From: an uncultured Poribacteria bacterium
GTDB taxonomy: Bacteria > Poribacteria > WGA-4E > PCPOR2b
NCBI GenBank assembly: GCA_958296125.1
Contig: OY282444.1
Coordinates: 4,125,623 to 4,189,622, forward strand
Direction of reading: 5' to 3'
Length of the DNA stretch: 64,000 nucleotides
Shown here: piece by piece, positions 1-8,052 of the stretch
Layout: each line of letters starts with the position of its first letter
Position numbering within the stretch: position 1 is the stretch's first letter
Program-made: the position numbers and the translations under genes
The notes under the pieces: model-generated
What the model saw: the letters and a program-made list of their open reading frames with translations, nothing else
Database searches by the model: none
What the model was told of the DNA's origin: nothing

Positions 1-215
1 CGTCTTTTGGGGGTTACTTCAAGTCCCCGATCTGTATAATCAGGTTGCCCCCAAAATGCGATCACTTCGTCTATGCGATTTGCAACCCCATACCCCGGAA
101 TCTCGACATCTTTAGACTCGACACCTTTAGAATTGACACCTTTAGAATTGTCGCAACCAATCATTAATACGATTATGGCTACTCGCAATATTGTGTATCC
201 GCTAGTTCTTAACAT
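1..215 (-). CDS. Lipoprotein, N-terminal part only (runs off left edge)
   Basis: The frame opens at ATG 213-215 and stays open to the window edge, giving about 71 residues. The start MLRTSGYTILRVAIIVLMIG followed by Cys is a signal peptide with a lipobox-like ending, so the product is probably acylated on Cys21 and membrane-anchored. After the cysteine come three in-frame five-residue repeats (SKGVN, SKGVE, SKDVE), a likely flexible tether. Next comes a segment containing NRIDEVIAFWGQPDYTD, which recalls the GLSEARVIETYGEP segment of the TPR proteins at the other end of the window; that likeness is loose. A weak AAAGG lies about 10 nt upstream. The gene starts 70 nt after xylulokinase on the same strand, so it may be its operon partner. 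Function unknown. Confidence 0.65.
   Translation of the reverse strand, partial: MLRTSGYTILRVAIIVLMIGCDNSKGVNSKGVESKDVEIPGYGVANRIDEVIAFWGQPDYTDRGLEVTPKR
102..146 (-). repeat. Three 15-nt in-frame tandem repeats
   Basis: Three adjacent 15-mers differ at one to three positions (on the minus strand TCTAAAGGTGTCAAT, TCTAAAGGTGTCGAG, TCTAAAGATGTCGAG). They encode the SKGV(N/E) linker of the truncated lipoprotein. Because the unit is a multiple of three, copy change would alter linker length without shifting the frame. Confidence 0.85.
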
Positions 216-260
216 TGTATTGTTACCTTTTTATCTTTTGATATCAGGAGGAATGTCTCA

Positions 261-290
261 GTTAGGGATACCAGTTGACACCTCCCTAAC
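261..290 (-). repeat. Inverted repeat spanning the xylB stop codon
   Basis: Perfect 8-nt arms GTTAGGGA and TCCCTAAC are separated by 14 nt and include the xylB stop codon. No T-tract follows on the minus strand, so it is not a standard intrinsic terminator. It lies inside a 37-nt segment (263-299) that matches 2197-2232 in the deacylase gene at about 32 positions. Confidence 0.6.
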
Positions 291-1848
291 GAAACGTCCC
301 GGATACTGTATATCCTCCGCCCGAAACCACTGCCGTCACCCGATCAAACTGTGGCTTGAGCGCGGGATAAAGGGCGCGGTAAATCTGGTAGTGTTCCTCA
401 TAGATTCTCACATTTTCAGGATTCGGCTGCGCCACTGACGTGATTTTGATAATTTCATCTACTGCACTCTCGACACTGTCGTAAACTCCCGTTCCGATGC
501 CCGCGAGAATTGCTGCGCCAAATGCGGGGCCTTCGGCAATGTTAATCGTGACCAGTTCGGTGTCGTAGACATCAGCTTGAATTTGTCGCCAGAGTGAGCT
601 CCGTGCGCCGCCGCCTGTGGCGTAGATTCGCTCAACGGGCGTTCCTAACCCACGAATAATCTCCAGCGAATCGCGTAGGGCGTAGGCAATGCCTTCCATC
701 ACGGATCGAATCAGATGGGGCTTACCATGCCGCAATGTCATGCCGAAGAAGGTCGCTTTGGCGTTTGCATCCGCGTGGGGCGTGCGTTCGCCGGTCAGGT
801 AGGGTAGAAAGATTAAGCCCTCGCTGCCAACAGGTGCTTCTGCTGCGCGCTGGGTCAAAATCTGATATGGATCAACGCCTGCGACTTTTGCAGCCGCGAC
901 TTCTGGGTCACCCAAACTATCACGAAACCAACGGAATGCGCCGCCGGCTGAAAGCACTACGCCCATCAGATACCACTTGTGCGGCGCAGAGTGGCAAAAG
1001 CTGTGTGCCTGTAGGTTTGGATCCACTTTGGCTTCATCGGTATGTGCAACGATTGCTCCCGATGTCCCGATACTTGCCGAAACCCGTCCTGCCCTGACAA
1101 TCCCGTTGCCAACTGCGCTACAAGCGTTGTCCGCCCCACCTCCGACGACCGGAGTCCCCGCCGGGAGGCCCGTCAATTCGGCGACCTCAGCGGTAATCTT
1201 TCCACAGATATCGACCGACTCATACACGGGCGGCAGGAGCGATATATCGATACCGAGCTTGTGCAACACTTCCTCGGACCAGCATCGTTGCCTTACATCA
1301 AACAGGAGGGTCCCAGCTGCATCGGAAACCTCTGCGGCGATTTCTCCTGTCAAACGGAATCGGACGTAATCTTTGGGGAGCAACATTGTGGCCGTCTTTT
1401 CTATAATCTCTGGCTCGTTGTCTCTTACCCAGATCACTTTTGGCGCGGTAAAACCCTCAAGTGCAGGGTTACACGTGCGCTGCACCAGCAAATCCTCACC
1501 GACCGTTTCTGTGATGTAGTGGCACTGCTCCGTCGTCCGCCCATCACACCATAGCATTGCCGGACGCAAGACACGGTGTCTGTTGTCCATTAGTACCAAA
1601 CCGTGCATCTGACCGGAAAGCCCTAGTCCCTTGATTTCCTTAGGCGAGACCTGCGATTCGGCAAGCACCCTTTGGATGGATTTCACCGTTGCCAGCCACC
1701 AGTCCTCCGGGTTCTGTTCCGCCCATTTCGGTTGAGGTGTATACAGCGGATATTCCGCTAGGGTGCTGGCGTGCAGGCAACCCCCTTCATCAATGAGAAT
1801 TGTCTTCGCCCCTGTTGTTCCAACATCGATACCGATGAGATATGCCAT
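286..1848 (-). CDS. xylB: Xylulokinase (FGGY carbohydrate kinase)
   Basis: This cytoplasmic kinase transfers phosphate from ATP to D-xylulose to give xylulose 5-phosphate for the pentose phosphate pathway. The N-terminal FGGY domain opens with the phosphate-binding DVGTTGAKT. GLSGQMHGLVLMD near residue 85 is characteristic of xylulokinase within the family. The C-terminal domain carries YLTGERTPHADANAKATFFG and the ATP-binding GGGARSSLWRQIQADV. Length (520 aa) fits the family, which usually runs 480-520. AGGAAAA lies 8-10 nt before the ATG. The last ~15 residues after YPALKPQFDRV look like an unrelated tail, and the underlying DNA resembles part of the neighbouring deacylase gene. It lies 93 nt downstream of that deacylase. 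A related sugar substrate cannot be excluded. Confidence 0.88.
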   Translation of the reverse strand: MAYLIGIDVGTTGAKTILIDEGGCLHASTLAEYPLYTPQPKWAEQNPEDWWLATVKSIQRVLAESQVSPKEIKGLGLSGQMHGLVLMDNRHRVLRPAMLWCDGRTTEQCHYITETVGEDLLVQRTCNPALEGFTAPKVIWVRDNEPEIIEKTATMLLPKDYVRFRLTGEIAAEVSDAAGTLLFDVRQRCWSEEVLHKLGIDISLLPPVYESVDICGKITAEVAELTGLPAGTPVVGGGADNACSAVGNGIVRAGRVSASIGTSGAIVAHTDEAKVDPNLQAHSFCHSAPHKWYLMGVVLSAGGAFRWFRDSLGDPEVAAAKVAGVDPYQILTQRAAEAPVGSEGLIFLPYLTGERTPHADANAKATFFGMTLRHGKPHLIRSVMEGIAYALRDSLEIIRGLGTPVERIYATGGGARSSLWRQIQADVYDTELVTINIAEGPAFGAAILAGIGTGVYDSVESAVDEIIKITSVAQPNPENVRIYEEHYQIYRALYPALKPQFDRVTAVVSGGGYTVSGTFR

Positions 1849-1941
1849 AAATCTTTTCCTGCGAGTTGTGAGGCACGATATGTCAGTGGGTTAAAAGCTT
1901 ATTTTGAGATTTCCCGCGTTCCCCATCCTCTATCCAACTCA

Positions 1942-3489
1942 TTAGGGCGAATGTCGCACCACACGCCCCGGCAGTTGTCCTGTGGGGGTTCCGTCGTCAA
2001 TCACGGGCACACCGTTGACCAACACCCAGTTCACGCCAACTGCTGGCTGCACCGGCTCCTGCCATGTCGCACGGTCGGCAACGGTTTCTGGGTCAAAGAC
2101 AACCAGATCGGCAGCTAAGTCCTCAACGATTCGTCCGCGGTCCTTGATCCCAAAACGCGCCGCTGGAAACCCACTCATTTTATAGACAGCTTCCTGTAGG
2201 GACACCAGTTGACGCTCTCTGACGAAACGTCCAAGGTATTTCACAAAGCAGCCGTATCCCCGCGGATGCGGATGAGGAATATCGTAGACACCGTCGCTAG
2301 CAATCATCATTCGCGGGTGGACAGCCGTGCGGTCAACTGTCACTTTGTTATCCTCAGGCGGTGTCTGCCACGGAAAAACGAATGTTTCGATTCCTTCCTC
2401 TTCAAGCATTAGATCGTAAGCAAAGGCCGCCCGGGACTTACCCACACTCTCGGCGGCATCTGATAAAGTCATGCCGATGAATCGACCGGAGCGGGTATAG
2501 CCGACAATCTGATCGCCTCGCCCCAACTGTTCTTGGATATGGGGCAGGCATTTTTCCCGGACCGCTGACCGCTCCAAATTTGCCAGGACCTCCGTGAGAC
2601 TCCCCGCTTGGAACTCTGCCGGCAGCATCAGCGCGAGATGGGTCATCCCAGCAGGATAGAGATAGGATTCAAAGGTGAGATCAATCCCCTCGCGGTCAAC
2701 CTGCTCAAGTAACGCGGCGCTCTCGTCATCTACCCGCTCGTGAGAGATATGGACGGGGATGTCCGCCTGTTGGGCGAGCTCGAAGGTTTCTGCCCACGCT
2801 TTTTTCCGTCCGAGGATTCGGTAACGGATATGTGCGGCATAGATTGCACCGTATGAGGCTGCAAGCTTGCACAAAGTCACAAGTTCGCGGAGATCTGCGT
2901 TGGCACTTGGCTGGTAATCAAGCCCCAAGCATAGGCAACCCGCGCCCGCGTCCAACCATTCACGGGTTGTCTCCACCATGGTCTGCAATTCTTCGTCGGT
3001 GGCTGGTCGAGGGGCCCACCCCATCGCTCCCAGGCGAACTGCACAGTGCGGCACCTGTGGGTAAACGTTGGCGGGAGTATTGCCGGGGAAGATGCTCAGG
3101 TAATCTTCAGCAGTGGGCCAATCGAGTTTGGGTTCCGCATCCCCAACCGCAAACTGTGTATAACGCCACATCTCCTGTGCTTTCTCAGGCGGGAGGGGTG
3201 CCCAACCAAATCCATCTGGTGCGGTCAGCTGGGTGGTCACGCCCTGACGGAGGGCTCCCAGCTGATCTCGACCGCCCAACAGCGCAATCTCCGAATGAAC
3301 GTGGACATCAATGAAACCGGGGCTTACAATCTGCTCTGCCGCATCAATACCCCGGTTTGCCTGCGCGGGATCTAATTTTCCGATGGCAGCGATCCGGTCA
3401 TCAATGATACCAACATCGGCGGGGAAAGGCTCGCGTTCGCCTGTGCCATCAACAACCTTTCCGCCATGAATAATATAATCGAATTGCAT
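1942..3489 (-). CDS. N-acyl-D-amino-acid deacylase / D-aminoacylase family amidohydrolase
   Basis: A member of the amidohydrolase superfamily, metal-dependent TIM-barrel enzymes that hydrolyse N-acyl-D-amino acids, N-carbamoyl compounds or similar amides. The start DYIIHGGKVVDGTGEREPFPADVGIIDDRI and the end GRIVEDLAADLVVFDPETV are the composite beta-sandwich of the family. Metal-site motifs include GFIDVHVHSE (HxH near residue 63), AAHIRYR, HISHERVDDE and IASDGVYDIPHPHPRGYG (Asp and His). About 515 aa is usual. The start is set at ATG 3489 because GGAG lies 8 nt upstream; the preceding in-frame TTG has no better site. The exact substrate cannot be read from sequence. It is the first gene of a minus-strand group with xylB and the lipoprotein. 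Confidence 0.8.
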   Translation of the reverse strand: MQFDYIIHGGKVVDGTGEREPFPADVGIIDDRIAAIGKLDPAQANRGIDAAEQIVSPGFIDVHVHSEIALLGGRDQLGALRQGVTTQLTAPDGFGWAPLPPEKAQEMWRYTQFAVGDAEPKLDWPTAEDYLSIFPGNTPANVYPQVPHCAVRLGAMGWAPRPATDEELQTMVETTREWLDAGAGCLCLGLDYQPSANADLRELVTLCKLAASYGAIYAAHIRYRILGRKKAWAETFELAQQADIPVHISHERVDDESAALLEQVDREGIDLTFESYLYPAGMTHLALMLPAEFQAGSLTEVLANLERSAVREKCLPHIQEQLGRGDQIVGYTRSGRFIGMTLSDAAESVGKSRAAFAYDLMLEEEGIETFVFPWQTPPEDNKVTVDRTAVHPRMMIASDGVYDIPHPHPRGYGCFVKYLGRFVRERQLVSLQEAVYKMSGFPAARFGIKDRGRIVEDLAADLVVFDPETVADRATWQEPVQPAVGVNWVLVNGVPVIDDGTPTGQLPGRVVRHSP

Positions 3490-3530
3490 CAAGTATGCTC
3501 CATTACTGTGTTGGGGAGATTAGCTTGCGG

Positions 3531-3667
3531 GTTGCTTGGAATCCCGATTGCAGCGTCGGGGCCGTTCCTAACTCCCATAAATTCAACTTTTCGGTTGACA
3601 GGGAAAGATAGATCGGGTATGATGTAGTCAAGCTTCAACATAAATACAAGTTGCTTGGAATCCCGAT
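3531..3667. repeat. Exact 18-nt direct repeat flanking a promoter
   Basis: GTTGCTTGGAATCCCGAT occurs at 3531-3548 and again at 3650-3667 in the same orientation. The promoter of the lipoprotein gene lies between them, and the second copy is in its 5' leader. Further CCCGAT/ATCGGG-rich sequence follows to 3705. The style matches other short dispersed repeats of this window. Confidence 0.75.
3595..3623 (+). promoter_or_regulatory. Sigma-70-type promoter for the lipoprotein at 3720
   Basis: TTGACA (3595-3600) is a perfect -35 match. It is followed after exactly 17 nt by TATGAT (3618-3623), five of six at -10. The start codon lies about 90 nt downstream, leaving a leader that contains the 18-nt repeat and a strong Shine-Dalgarno sequence. 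Confidence 0.7.
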
Positions 3668-3719
3668 CGACCTGTCCCGATCTGTGCATCGGGGAGCATC
3701 GGGGAGGAGAAATGCACGA

Positions 3720-4187
3720 ATGCACAATAAATTTCATCTTTTCGGTCTCTTTACAAAACTCTTTCTGATTGGCATCATTTTTGGTGGGTGTGACGATGCG
3801 GGCTCAGGTGGAAGTGGATCGATGAGCCTGCTCAGGGGTGAGCCTGTGATTCTGGACTCTGCCCTCGCAATTAATGTCAGCGAAGATCGTCCGGATGGAA
3901 TTACTGACACCTTTTTTGACACGAGCGATCGGATTTACTTATGGATCTTGTGGGTAAATGTCGAAGGCCGTCATACCGTTGAAGTCAACTGGTTTTCGCC
4001 GGGAGCTGATTTAGACGACCCCCCCTTTCGAGAGGACCAGATGACCTTCACCTCCTCAATGGGGGATCAGGTTACTTGGTTCTTTATAGACGCGCCTTCA
4101 GGGGGCTTCCCCGATGGCGAATGGTTGGTCGAAATTTTTTTGGATGAGTTGTTTGAGCGGAGCCACGTGTTTGATGTCAAACGATGA
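3720..4187 (+). CDS. Small lipoprotein of unknown function
   Basis: A 155-residue product starting MHNKFHLFGLFTKLFLIGII, followed by FGGC: a basic N-region, a hydrophobic stretch and a lipobox-like FGGC, so lipid attachment at Cys24 is likely. A Gly/Ser-rich tether (DDAGSGGSGS) follows, then about 120 residues predicted mainly as beta-strand with many aromatic and acidic residues (YLWILWVNVEGRHTVEVNWF; VTWFFIDAPSGGFPDGEWLV). That pattern resembles small immunoglobulin-like secreted domains, but no family is recognised. ATG 3720 is chosen because AGGAG ends 10 nt upstream and the signal peptide begins there. An ATG at 3712 is only 2 nt from that site and opens just 18 codons. The gene faces purC convergently. 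Confidence 0.75.
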   Translation: MHNKFHLFGLFTKLFLIGIIFGGCDDAGSGGSGSMSLLRGEPVILDSALAINVSEDRPDGITDTFFDTSDRIYLWILWVNVEGRHTVEVNWFSPGADLDDPPFREDQMTFTSSMGDQVTWFFIDAPSGGFPDGEWLVEIFLDELFERSHVFDVKR

Positions 4188-4248
4188 CCGAAACATGAAG
4201 TGTGATGCGGTCTAAGTTCCCACTTTTTCTAGCCCCACAGTTCCACCT

Positions 4249-5145
4249 TCACAATAATTCTTGACCAACAATCAGCCGATAGGCCTCCAGATATTTTTCG
4301 CTGGTTTGGCGGATGACCTCCGCTGGCAATTCAGGTGCCGGGGGCTGTTTGTTCCAGCCAATCTCACTCAGATAGTCACGAACGTACTGTTTGTCAAAGC
4401 TGGGTGGGGAGCTACCGGGCTTATACGCGTCCCTGGGCCAGAAGCGAGATGAATCAGGGGTGAAGACCTCATCAATGAGAATCAGTTGACCATCAATCTG
4501 CCCAAACTCAAATTTGGTGTCGCAGAGGATGATTCCGGACTTTTCGGCATGCTCGCTCGCAGCTTCAAACAGCGCAAAACTGGTCTGGATAAGCTTATCC
4601 GACAAATCCTTTCCAATCGTTTTCTCCATCTCCTCGATTGAGATGTTCTCATCATGTTCGCCCTGCTCTGCTTTCGTAGCGGGTGTGAAGATGAGCTCTG
4701 GCAAACGCTCCGATTCCGTGAGTCCTGTCGGTAGCTTTTCTCCACATACCGTTCCATCCTGTTTATACTCCGACCACGCGGAGCCCGCAATGTATCCTCG
4801 CACGACGCATTCGATATCGATTCGGCTCGCTTTCCGCACAAGCATTGACCGCCCTTTAAGCACTTCCGCATCGGTCTGCAGCACGTCAGGATACTGTGAA
4901 ACATCTGTGGTGATGACGTGATTATCGACGATTGATTTTGTGTAATCAAACCAGAACTCGGAGAGTCCAGTGAGGAGGTGTCCTTTGTGCGGAATCCCAT
5001 TCGGCAGCACGACATCAAACGCCGAAATCCGATCCGTTGAGATAATTAATAATTGCTCACCAAGGTCATAGAGATCGCGGACCTTACCTCTGTTGGCAAG
5101 AGCAAGGTTCGTTAAATTTGTTTCTGTGATAACGTTTTGTGACAT
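4249..5145 (-). CDS. purC: Phosphoribosylaminoimidazole-succinocarboxamide synthase (SAICAR synthetase)
   Basis: This enzyme catalyses the ATP-dependent joining of aspartate to CAIR in de novo purine synthesis. Family signatures are visible: GKVRDLYDLGEQLLIISTDR at the nucleotide-binding N-terminus, SAFDVVLPNGIPHKG, RKASRIDIECVVRGYIAGSAW, EIIFTPATKAEQGEHDENIS-like sequence (here ELIFTPATKAEQGEHDENIS), IILCDTKFEFG, and LIDEVFTPDSSRFWP. At 298 aa it is the longer form seen in many bacteria and in yeast. ATG 5145 is chosen because AAGGAA sits about 7 nt upstream and homology begins here; an in-frame start 22 codons upstream is unlikely. It is the last gene of a minus-strand run starting at 7768 and lies 79 nt after the preceding gene. 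Confidence 0.95.
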   Translation of the reverse strand: MSQNVITETNLTNLALANRGKVRDLYDLGEQLLIISTDRISAFDVVLPNGIPHKGHLLTGLSEFWFDYTKSIVDNHVITTDVSQYPDVLQTDAEVLKGRSMLVRKASRIDIECVVRGYIAGSAWSEYKQDGTVCGEKLPTGLTESERLPELIFTPATKAEQGEHDENISIEEMEKTIGKDLSDKLIQTSFALFEAASEHAEKSGIILCDTKFEFGQIDGQLILIDEVFTPDSSRFWPRDAYKPGSSPPSFDKQYVRDYLSEIGWNKQPPAPELPAEVIRQTSEKYLEAYRLIVGQELL

Positions 5146-5224
5146 TTGAAATTCCTTATGAGATTTGTAGTTCCTAATATTGATTGTGTCTACGCTGTCG
5201 TGGTGAGACACAAACTCGCACAGT

Positions 5225-6163
5225 TTAGATTGGTAGTAAGGAGTTTTCGTTAAAAATAGACAAGCAATATCTCCAGTATTCGACCGCGTATTTTTTGACT
5301 TCCTCCGGTTGATTCGCTAAATCCATATAGCCCCGAATCCAACCAAGCAACAGGTCTTGAGATGCCTTTTTGACGGTGCAGCTTTCTACATCATAAGCGA
5401 TATTGCGAAAATTGTCCAGATCTTCTTCATCTAGGTGAAAATCAACCTCACGATAGAGGACTAAATTCACCATCAGCGCAATCGTGATTTGGCGGGCGGT
5501 ATCGCAATCGATGTTCGGAGGATAGTCAACGGCGAAAATTGGCTCTTGTGGTAAGGCTCGGAGGTAGCTGAGTCGGTGGTTGATATAGTCTAGCTGTTGA
5601 TTGGCGATGTTGATGTCGGCAAGCCTCATCAAGGCTCGGGGGGGGACGGATAGCTGATAAAGTGAAAGCTGTGCGGTATCAATCGCGAGTTTCCGCTCAA
5701 TAGTGGATTCCAGAAAATCAACTTCCCATTCGTTATAAGCGGGGATTTTCGCTTGATCGACAGGCCGCATCGCCGGTGTTGCTGGTGAGATGAGGACCGC
5801 TTTTTCAAGTGTATTTCGGGAACGTTCCACCAACTTATCAACGAGCGTATTGCCGATTTGAAAGAACTTAATCAACCGATTGCTGTTCAGTAGACGCACT
5901 GATTTGTCCAGTGCTCCTTGACAACCGTATTCCAGCCCCAAACTTGTCAACGTAAATGCTTCTTGGATCTGCCCTCGAATCTCCGTGCCCGAAGAGAGGT
6001 CTTCCACTTTGATTGCAATCAACTTGTGAGCAAGGGAGGCAGTATCTTGGTGAATTTTGTCCAGATGTGCAGGTGAAATTCGCCCCGTCTGTTGTCCATG
6101 TTCAAGGGTTTGGGCGAGAAATAGCCGCCTATTGTAATGAGTCAGCGCGTCAGCTTCAAACAT
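5225..6163 (-). CDS. Uncharacterised protein, possible C-terminal half of a DUF6178-like protein
   Basis: A 312-residue, largely helical soluble protein without signal peptide or membrane segment. The stretch LTSLGLEYGCQGALDKSVRL followed by NRLIKFFQIGNTLVDKLVER resembles the C-terminal part of DUF6178 proteins as I recall them. It begins at ATG 6163, overlapping the stop of the upstream gene in ATGTTTGA, with GAGGA 8 nt before; this points to translational coupling. An upstream GTG at 6181 is possible. Together the two genes would encode about 586 residues, near the length I recall for single-chain DUF6178 proteins. Family assignment is tentative and no biochemical function is known. Confidence 0.7.
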   Translation of the reverse strand: MFEADALTHYNRRLFLAQTLEHGQQTGRISPAHLDKIHQDTASLAHKLIAIKVEDLSSGTEIRGQIQEAFTLTSLGLEYGCQGALDKSVRLLNSNRLIKFFQIGNTLVDKLVERSRNTLEKAVLISPATPAMRPVDQAKIPAYNEWEVDFLESTIERKLAIDTAQLSLYQLSVPPRALMRLADINIANQQLDYINHRLSYLRALPQEPIFAVDYPPNIDCDTARQITIALMVNLVLYREVDFHLDEEDLDNFRNIAYDVESCTVKKASQDLLLGWIRGYMDLANQPEEVKKYAVEYWRYCLSIFNENSLLPI

Positions 6164-6980
6164 CTTCTGATTCCTCGTCACCTTCAGACCCCTCCTCGTC
6201 CTCTAAATTAAGTTGATCGAGGTCCACTTTTTCGAGAACCTCCGCTTCGGTGATGTCAATGCTACCGGCTTTATCGCGCTCCTGAACTCGTTCTTCCTGT
6301 TCCTCTTTCGCGCGGTCAAGCGACCCCCAGAGTTCTTCGCCTAACTCGTCTTCCCGATCTAGTCCGAAGAGCTCATACAGCACCCGAAGGAATAGGTCGG
6401 CATCCACTTCCCAGATTGCGTCCATGATTGTCTTCGCCCGTTCATCTGAGTAGTCAATACCCGGTGTTGACGGATCGACCAGTCCCTCCTCAATAAACAG
6501 GGCTTTGAAGTCTCCGTCCATCTCGACGCGCCCGCGCAGCAGGCTACCGAGAATGCCCACATCAATTTGGGAGAGCAGGTCTCCAATCTCATCTACCTCG
6601 CATTCCGACAACTCAAAAAGCCATAAATCGAGTGTTTTTTCATCGAGCGTGCCGTTACGCCACAAAACGAGATCCATCATTTCTTCAAACTGATCGGGTG
6701 CCAGACACGGTAACAGGGCGGATGCTGTTCCCGTCCCAAGCCTTGTGTCCAAGATTTGCAACACATCTTCCATTGGGCTCATCTGGATTAACTCGGTGCA
6801 GTCTGGGAGAAGATAAAACAATTCCTCACGCGCCTGCGCGTCCCGGGTGGATAAGATAACTTCTAGTTGCTGGTCTATTGTGTAGCCCTGAAAGAGTGCT
6901 TCAGCCGCGGGTGTCGGCATCCTTAGCAGTTTCTGGGCTTCGAGGTGTGGATCGATGAGTTTTGCACGACTCATACTCAT
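6156..6980 (-). CDS. Uncharacterised protein, possible N-terminal half of a DUF6178-like protein
   Basis: A 274-residue acidic helical protein. LLRMPTPAAEALFQGYTIDQ, ELFYLLPDCTELIQMSPMED, LLPCLAPDQFEEMMDLVLWR and LDLWLFELSECE recall the N-terminal half of DUF6178. The C-terminus is very acidic and low in complexity (LEDEEGSEGDEESEDV). It stops 8 nt inside the next gene, so the two are either a coupled pair or one gene with a frameshift in the acidic stretch. GAGGAA precedes the first ATG at 6980; a second ATG two codons on has better spacing. It sits 23 nt after the isomerase gene and is probably co-transcribed with it. Confidence 0.72.
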   Translation of the reverse strand: MSMSRAKLIDPHLEAQKLLRMPTPAAEALFQGYTIDQQLEVILSTRDAQAREELFYLLPDCTELIQMSPMEDVLQILDTRLGTGTASALLPCLAPDQFEEMMDLVLWRNGTLDEKTLDLWLFELSECEVDEIGDLLSQIDVGILGSLLRGRVEMDGDFKALFIEEGLVDPSTPGIDYSDERAKTIMDAIWEVDADLFLRVLYELFGLDREDELGEELWGSLDRAKEEQEERVQERDKAGSIDITEAEVLEKVDLDQLNLEDEEGSEGDEESEDV

Positions 6981-7003
6981 ATCTTCCTCATTGGTTGGAA
7001 ATC

Positions 7004-7768
7004 TTAATAGTTTTCTCGGACGAAATTGAGATTCTTCGCCGCCGAAGCTATCGGATCACCGTTGGACAGTGTTTCGAGGACAAACCAGCCGTCATAACCA
7101 ATTGCGTGGGTGGCTTCGATAACCGCGGGAAAATCGACTTCACCCTCGCCAGCGTGGCTGCCCGCAGTGTCTTTGATGTGCATCTGTGCGATAGCGTTTC
7201 CAAGCTGACGAATCTCTTTGGCGGCATCATATCCGAGGCCCGTGGCATTGCCCATATCGTAATAGACACCTACCGCCGGAGAGGCAACCTGATCGAGAAT
7301 CTGTTGGTGTTCGTCAGCCCTTAATGTCGATTCCAATGCGAGGCAAACGTTATGTTGTTCTGCTATCGCCGCGGCAGCCTTTACCCCGTCAATGAAACGC
7401 GGCGACGTTATATGCTCCGTTTCAATCTTACCATCGCCGAAGAAGGGCACAAGAATGACAATCGCCCCGAGTTTTGGGCACACCGCCGAGAGGTGTTGCA
7501 ACATTGCGATTCCTTCGGCTCGCGTTGCATCGTCTGGGTGGACAAATGTATATGAAGTGAAACTGCCCGGCGAGAGAGCCGGTATTTCAATGCCGGACTC
7601 TTCGGATAATGCCTTGATGTCATCTACACCGGACTCGCTCCAAAGTCGGTGCTCACGATAATTGGCACCGATACATATTTCAACGCCGTCAAAGCCAATC
7701 TCTTTCGCTTTGCCGAAGACCTCTTCAAAGGGCAAATCTAACATGCTATCTCGGATACCAACTTTCAT
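7004..7768 (-). CDS. Sugar phosphate isomerase/epimerase-type TIM-barrel protein
   Basis: A 254-residue cytoplasmic protein of the xylose isomerase-like TIM-barrel (AP endonuclease family 2) superfamily. Strand and ligand motifs appear in order: MKVGIRDSMLDLPFEEVFGK at the start, GFDGVEICIG, LALEST (Glu ligand), VGVYYDMGNATGLGYD (Asp ligand), IAQMHIKDTAGSH (His) and GYDGWFVLET (last Glu). These metal-ligand positions support an isomerase or epimerase that binds a divalent metal, but the substrate is not identifiable. AGGAGAG lies 6-8 nt before the ATG. It is the first gene of the minus-strand group that ends with purC, and it diverges from the transglutaminase gene. Confidence 0.82.
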   Translation of the reverse strand: MKVGIRDSMLDLPFEEVFGKAKEIGFDGVEICIGANYREHRLWSESGVDDIKALSEESGIEIPALSPGSFTSYTFVHPDDATRAEGIAMLQHLSAVCPKLGAIVILVPFFGDGKIETEHITSPRFIDGVKAAAAIAEQHNVCLALESTLRADEHQQILDQVASPAVGVYYDMGNATGLGYDAAKEIRQLGNAIAQMHIKDTAGSHAGEGEVDFPAVIEATHAIGYDGWFVLETLSNGDPIASAAKNLNFVRENY

Positions 7769-7965
7769 ATTTCTCTCCTGCAGAAATTAATTCATGATGG
7801 GAAGGGATTACTTCTAAGATAATTGCAATATGATACCATTTTTGAATTATTGGTGTCAAGAGAGGTTATGTGAGAAACCTTCGGGAGGCTCATCAACAGA
7901 TTTGAACGCAAACCTCCGTTTCACAATAAACGTTCTGGAGGTTAGTTTGGGCAGATGATTTTCGA

Positions 7966-7994
7966 TTGCCCCCTACTTCAACCTATGCTATGAT
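7966..7994 (+). promoter_or_regulatory. Probable promoter of the transglutaminase/C25 pair
   Basis: TTGCCC (7966-7971) is four of six at -35. TATGAT (7989-7994), five of six at -10, follows after 17 nt. It lies about 60 nt before the ATG at 8053. The rest of the 284-nt divergent spacer (7769-8052) shows nothing else recognisable. Confidence 0.5.
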
Positions 7995-8052
7995 AACGGA
8001 AAGGTGAACCGTGACAACGACACACAATGAATTGGCGAGGGAATACCATCTT

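Noticed and set aside
73-438. 121-codon plus-strand frame
   Set aside because: It runs antisense across the lipoprotein start and the xylB end and has no ribosome site or recognisable motif.
3712-3768. ATG 3712 with a strong adjacent Shine-Dalgarno sequence, 18 codons
   Set aside because: It is only 2 nt from the AGGAG. The same site serves ATG 3720 (10 nt), which opens a proper lipoprotein signal peptide.
4482-5018. 178-codon frame antisense-frame overlap within purC
   Set aside because: purC is an unmistakable match in its own frame; this is a shadow in another frame of the same strand.
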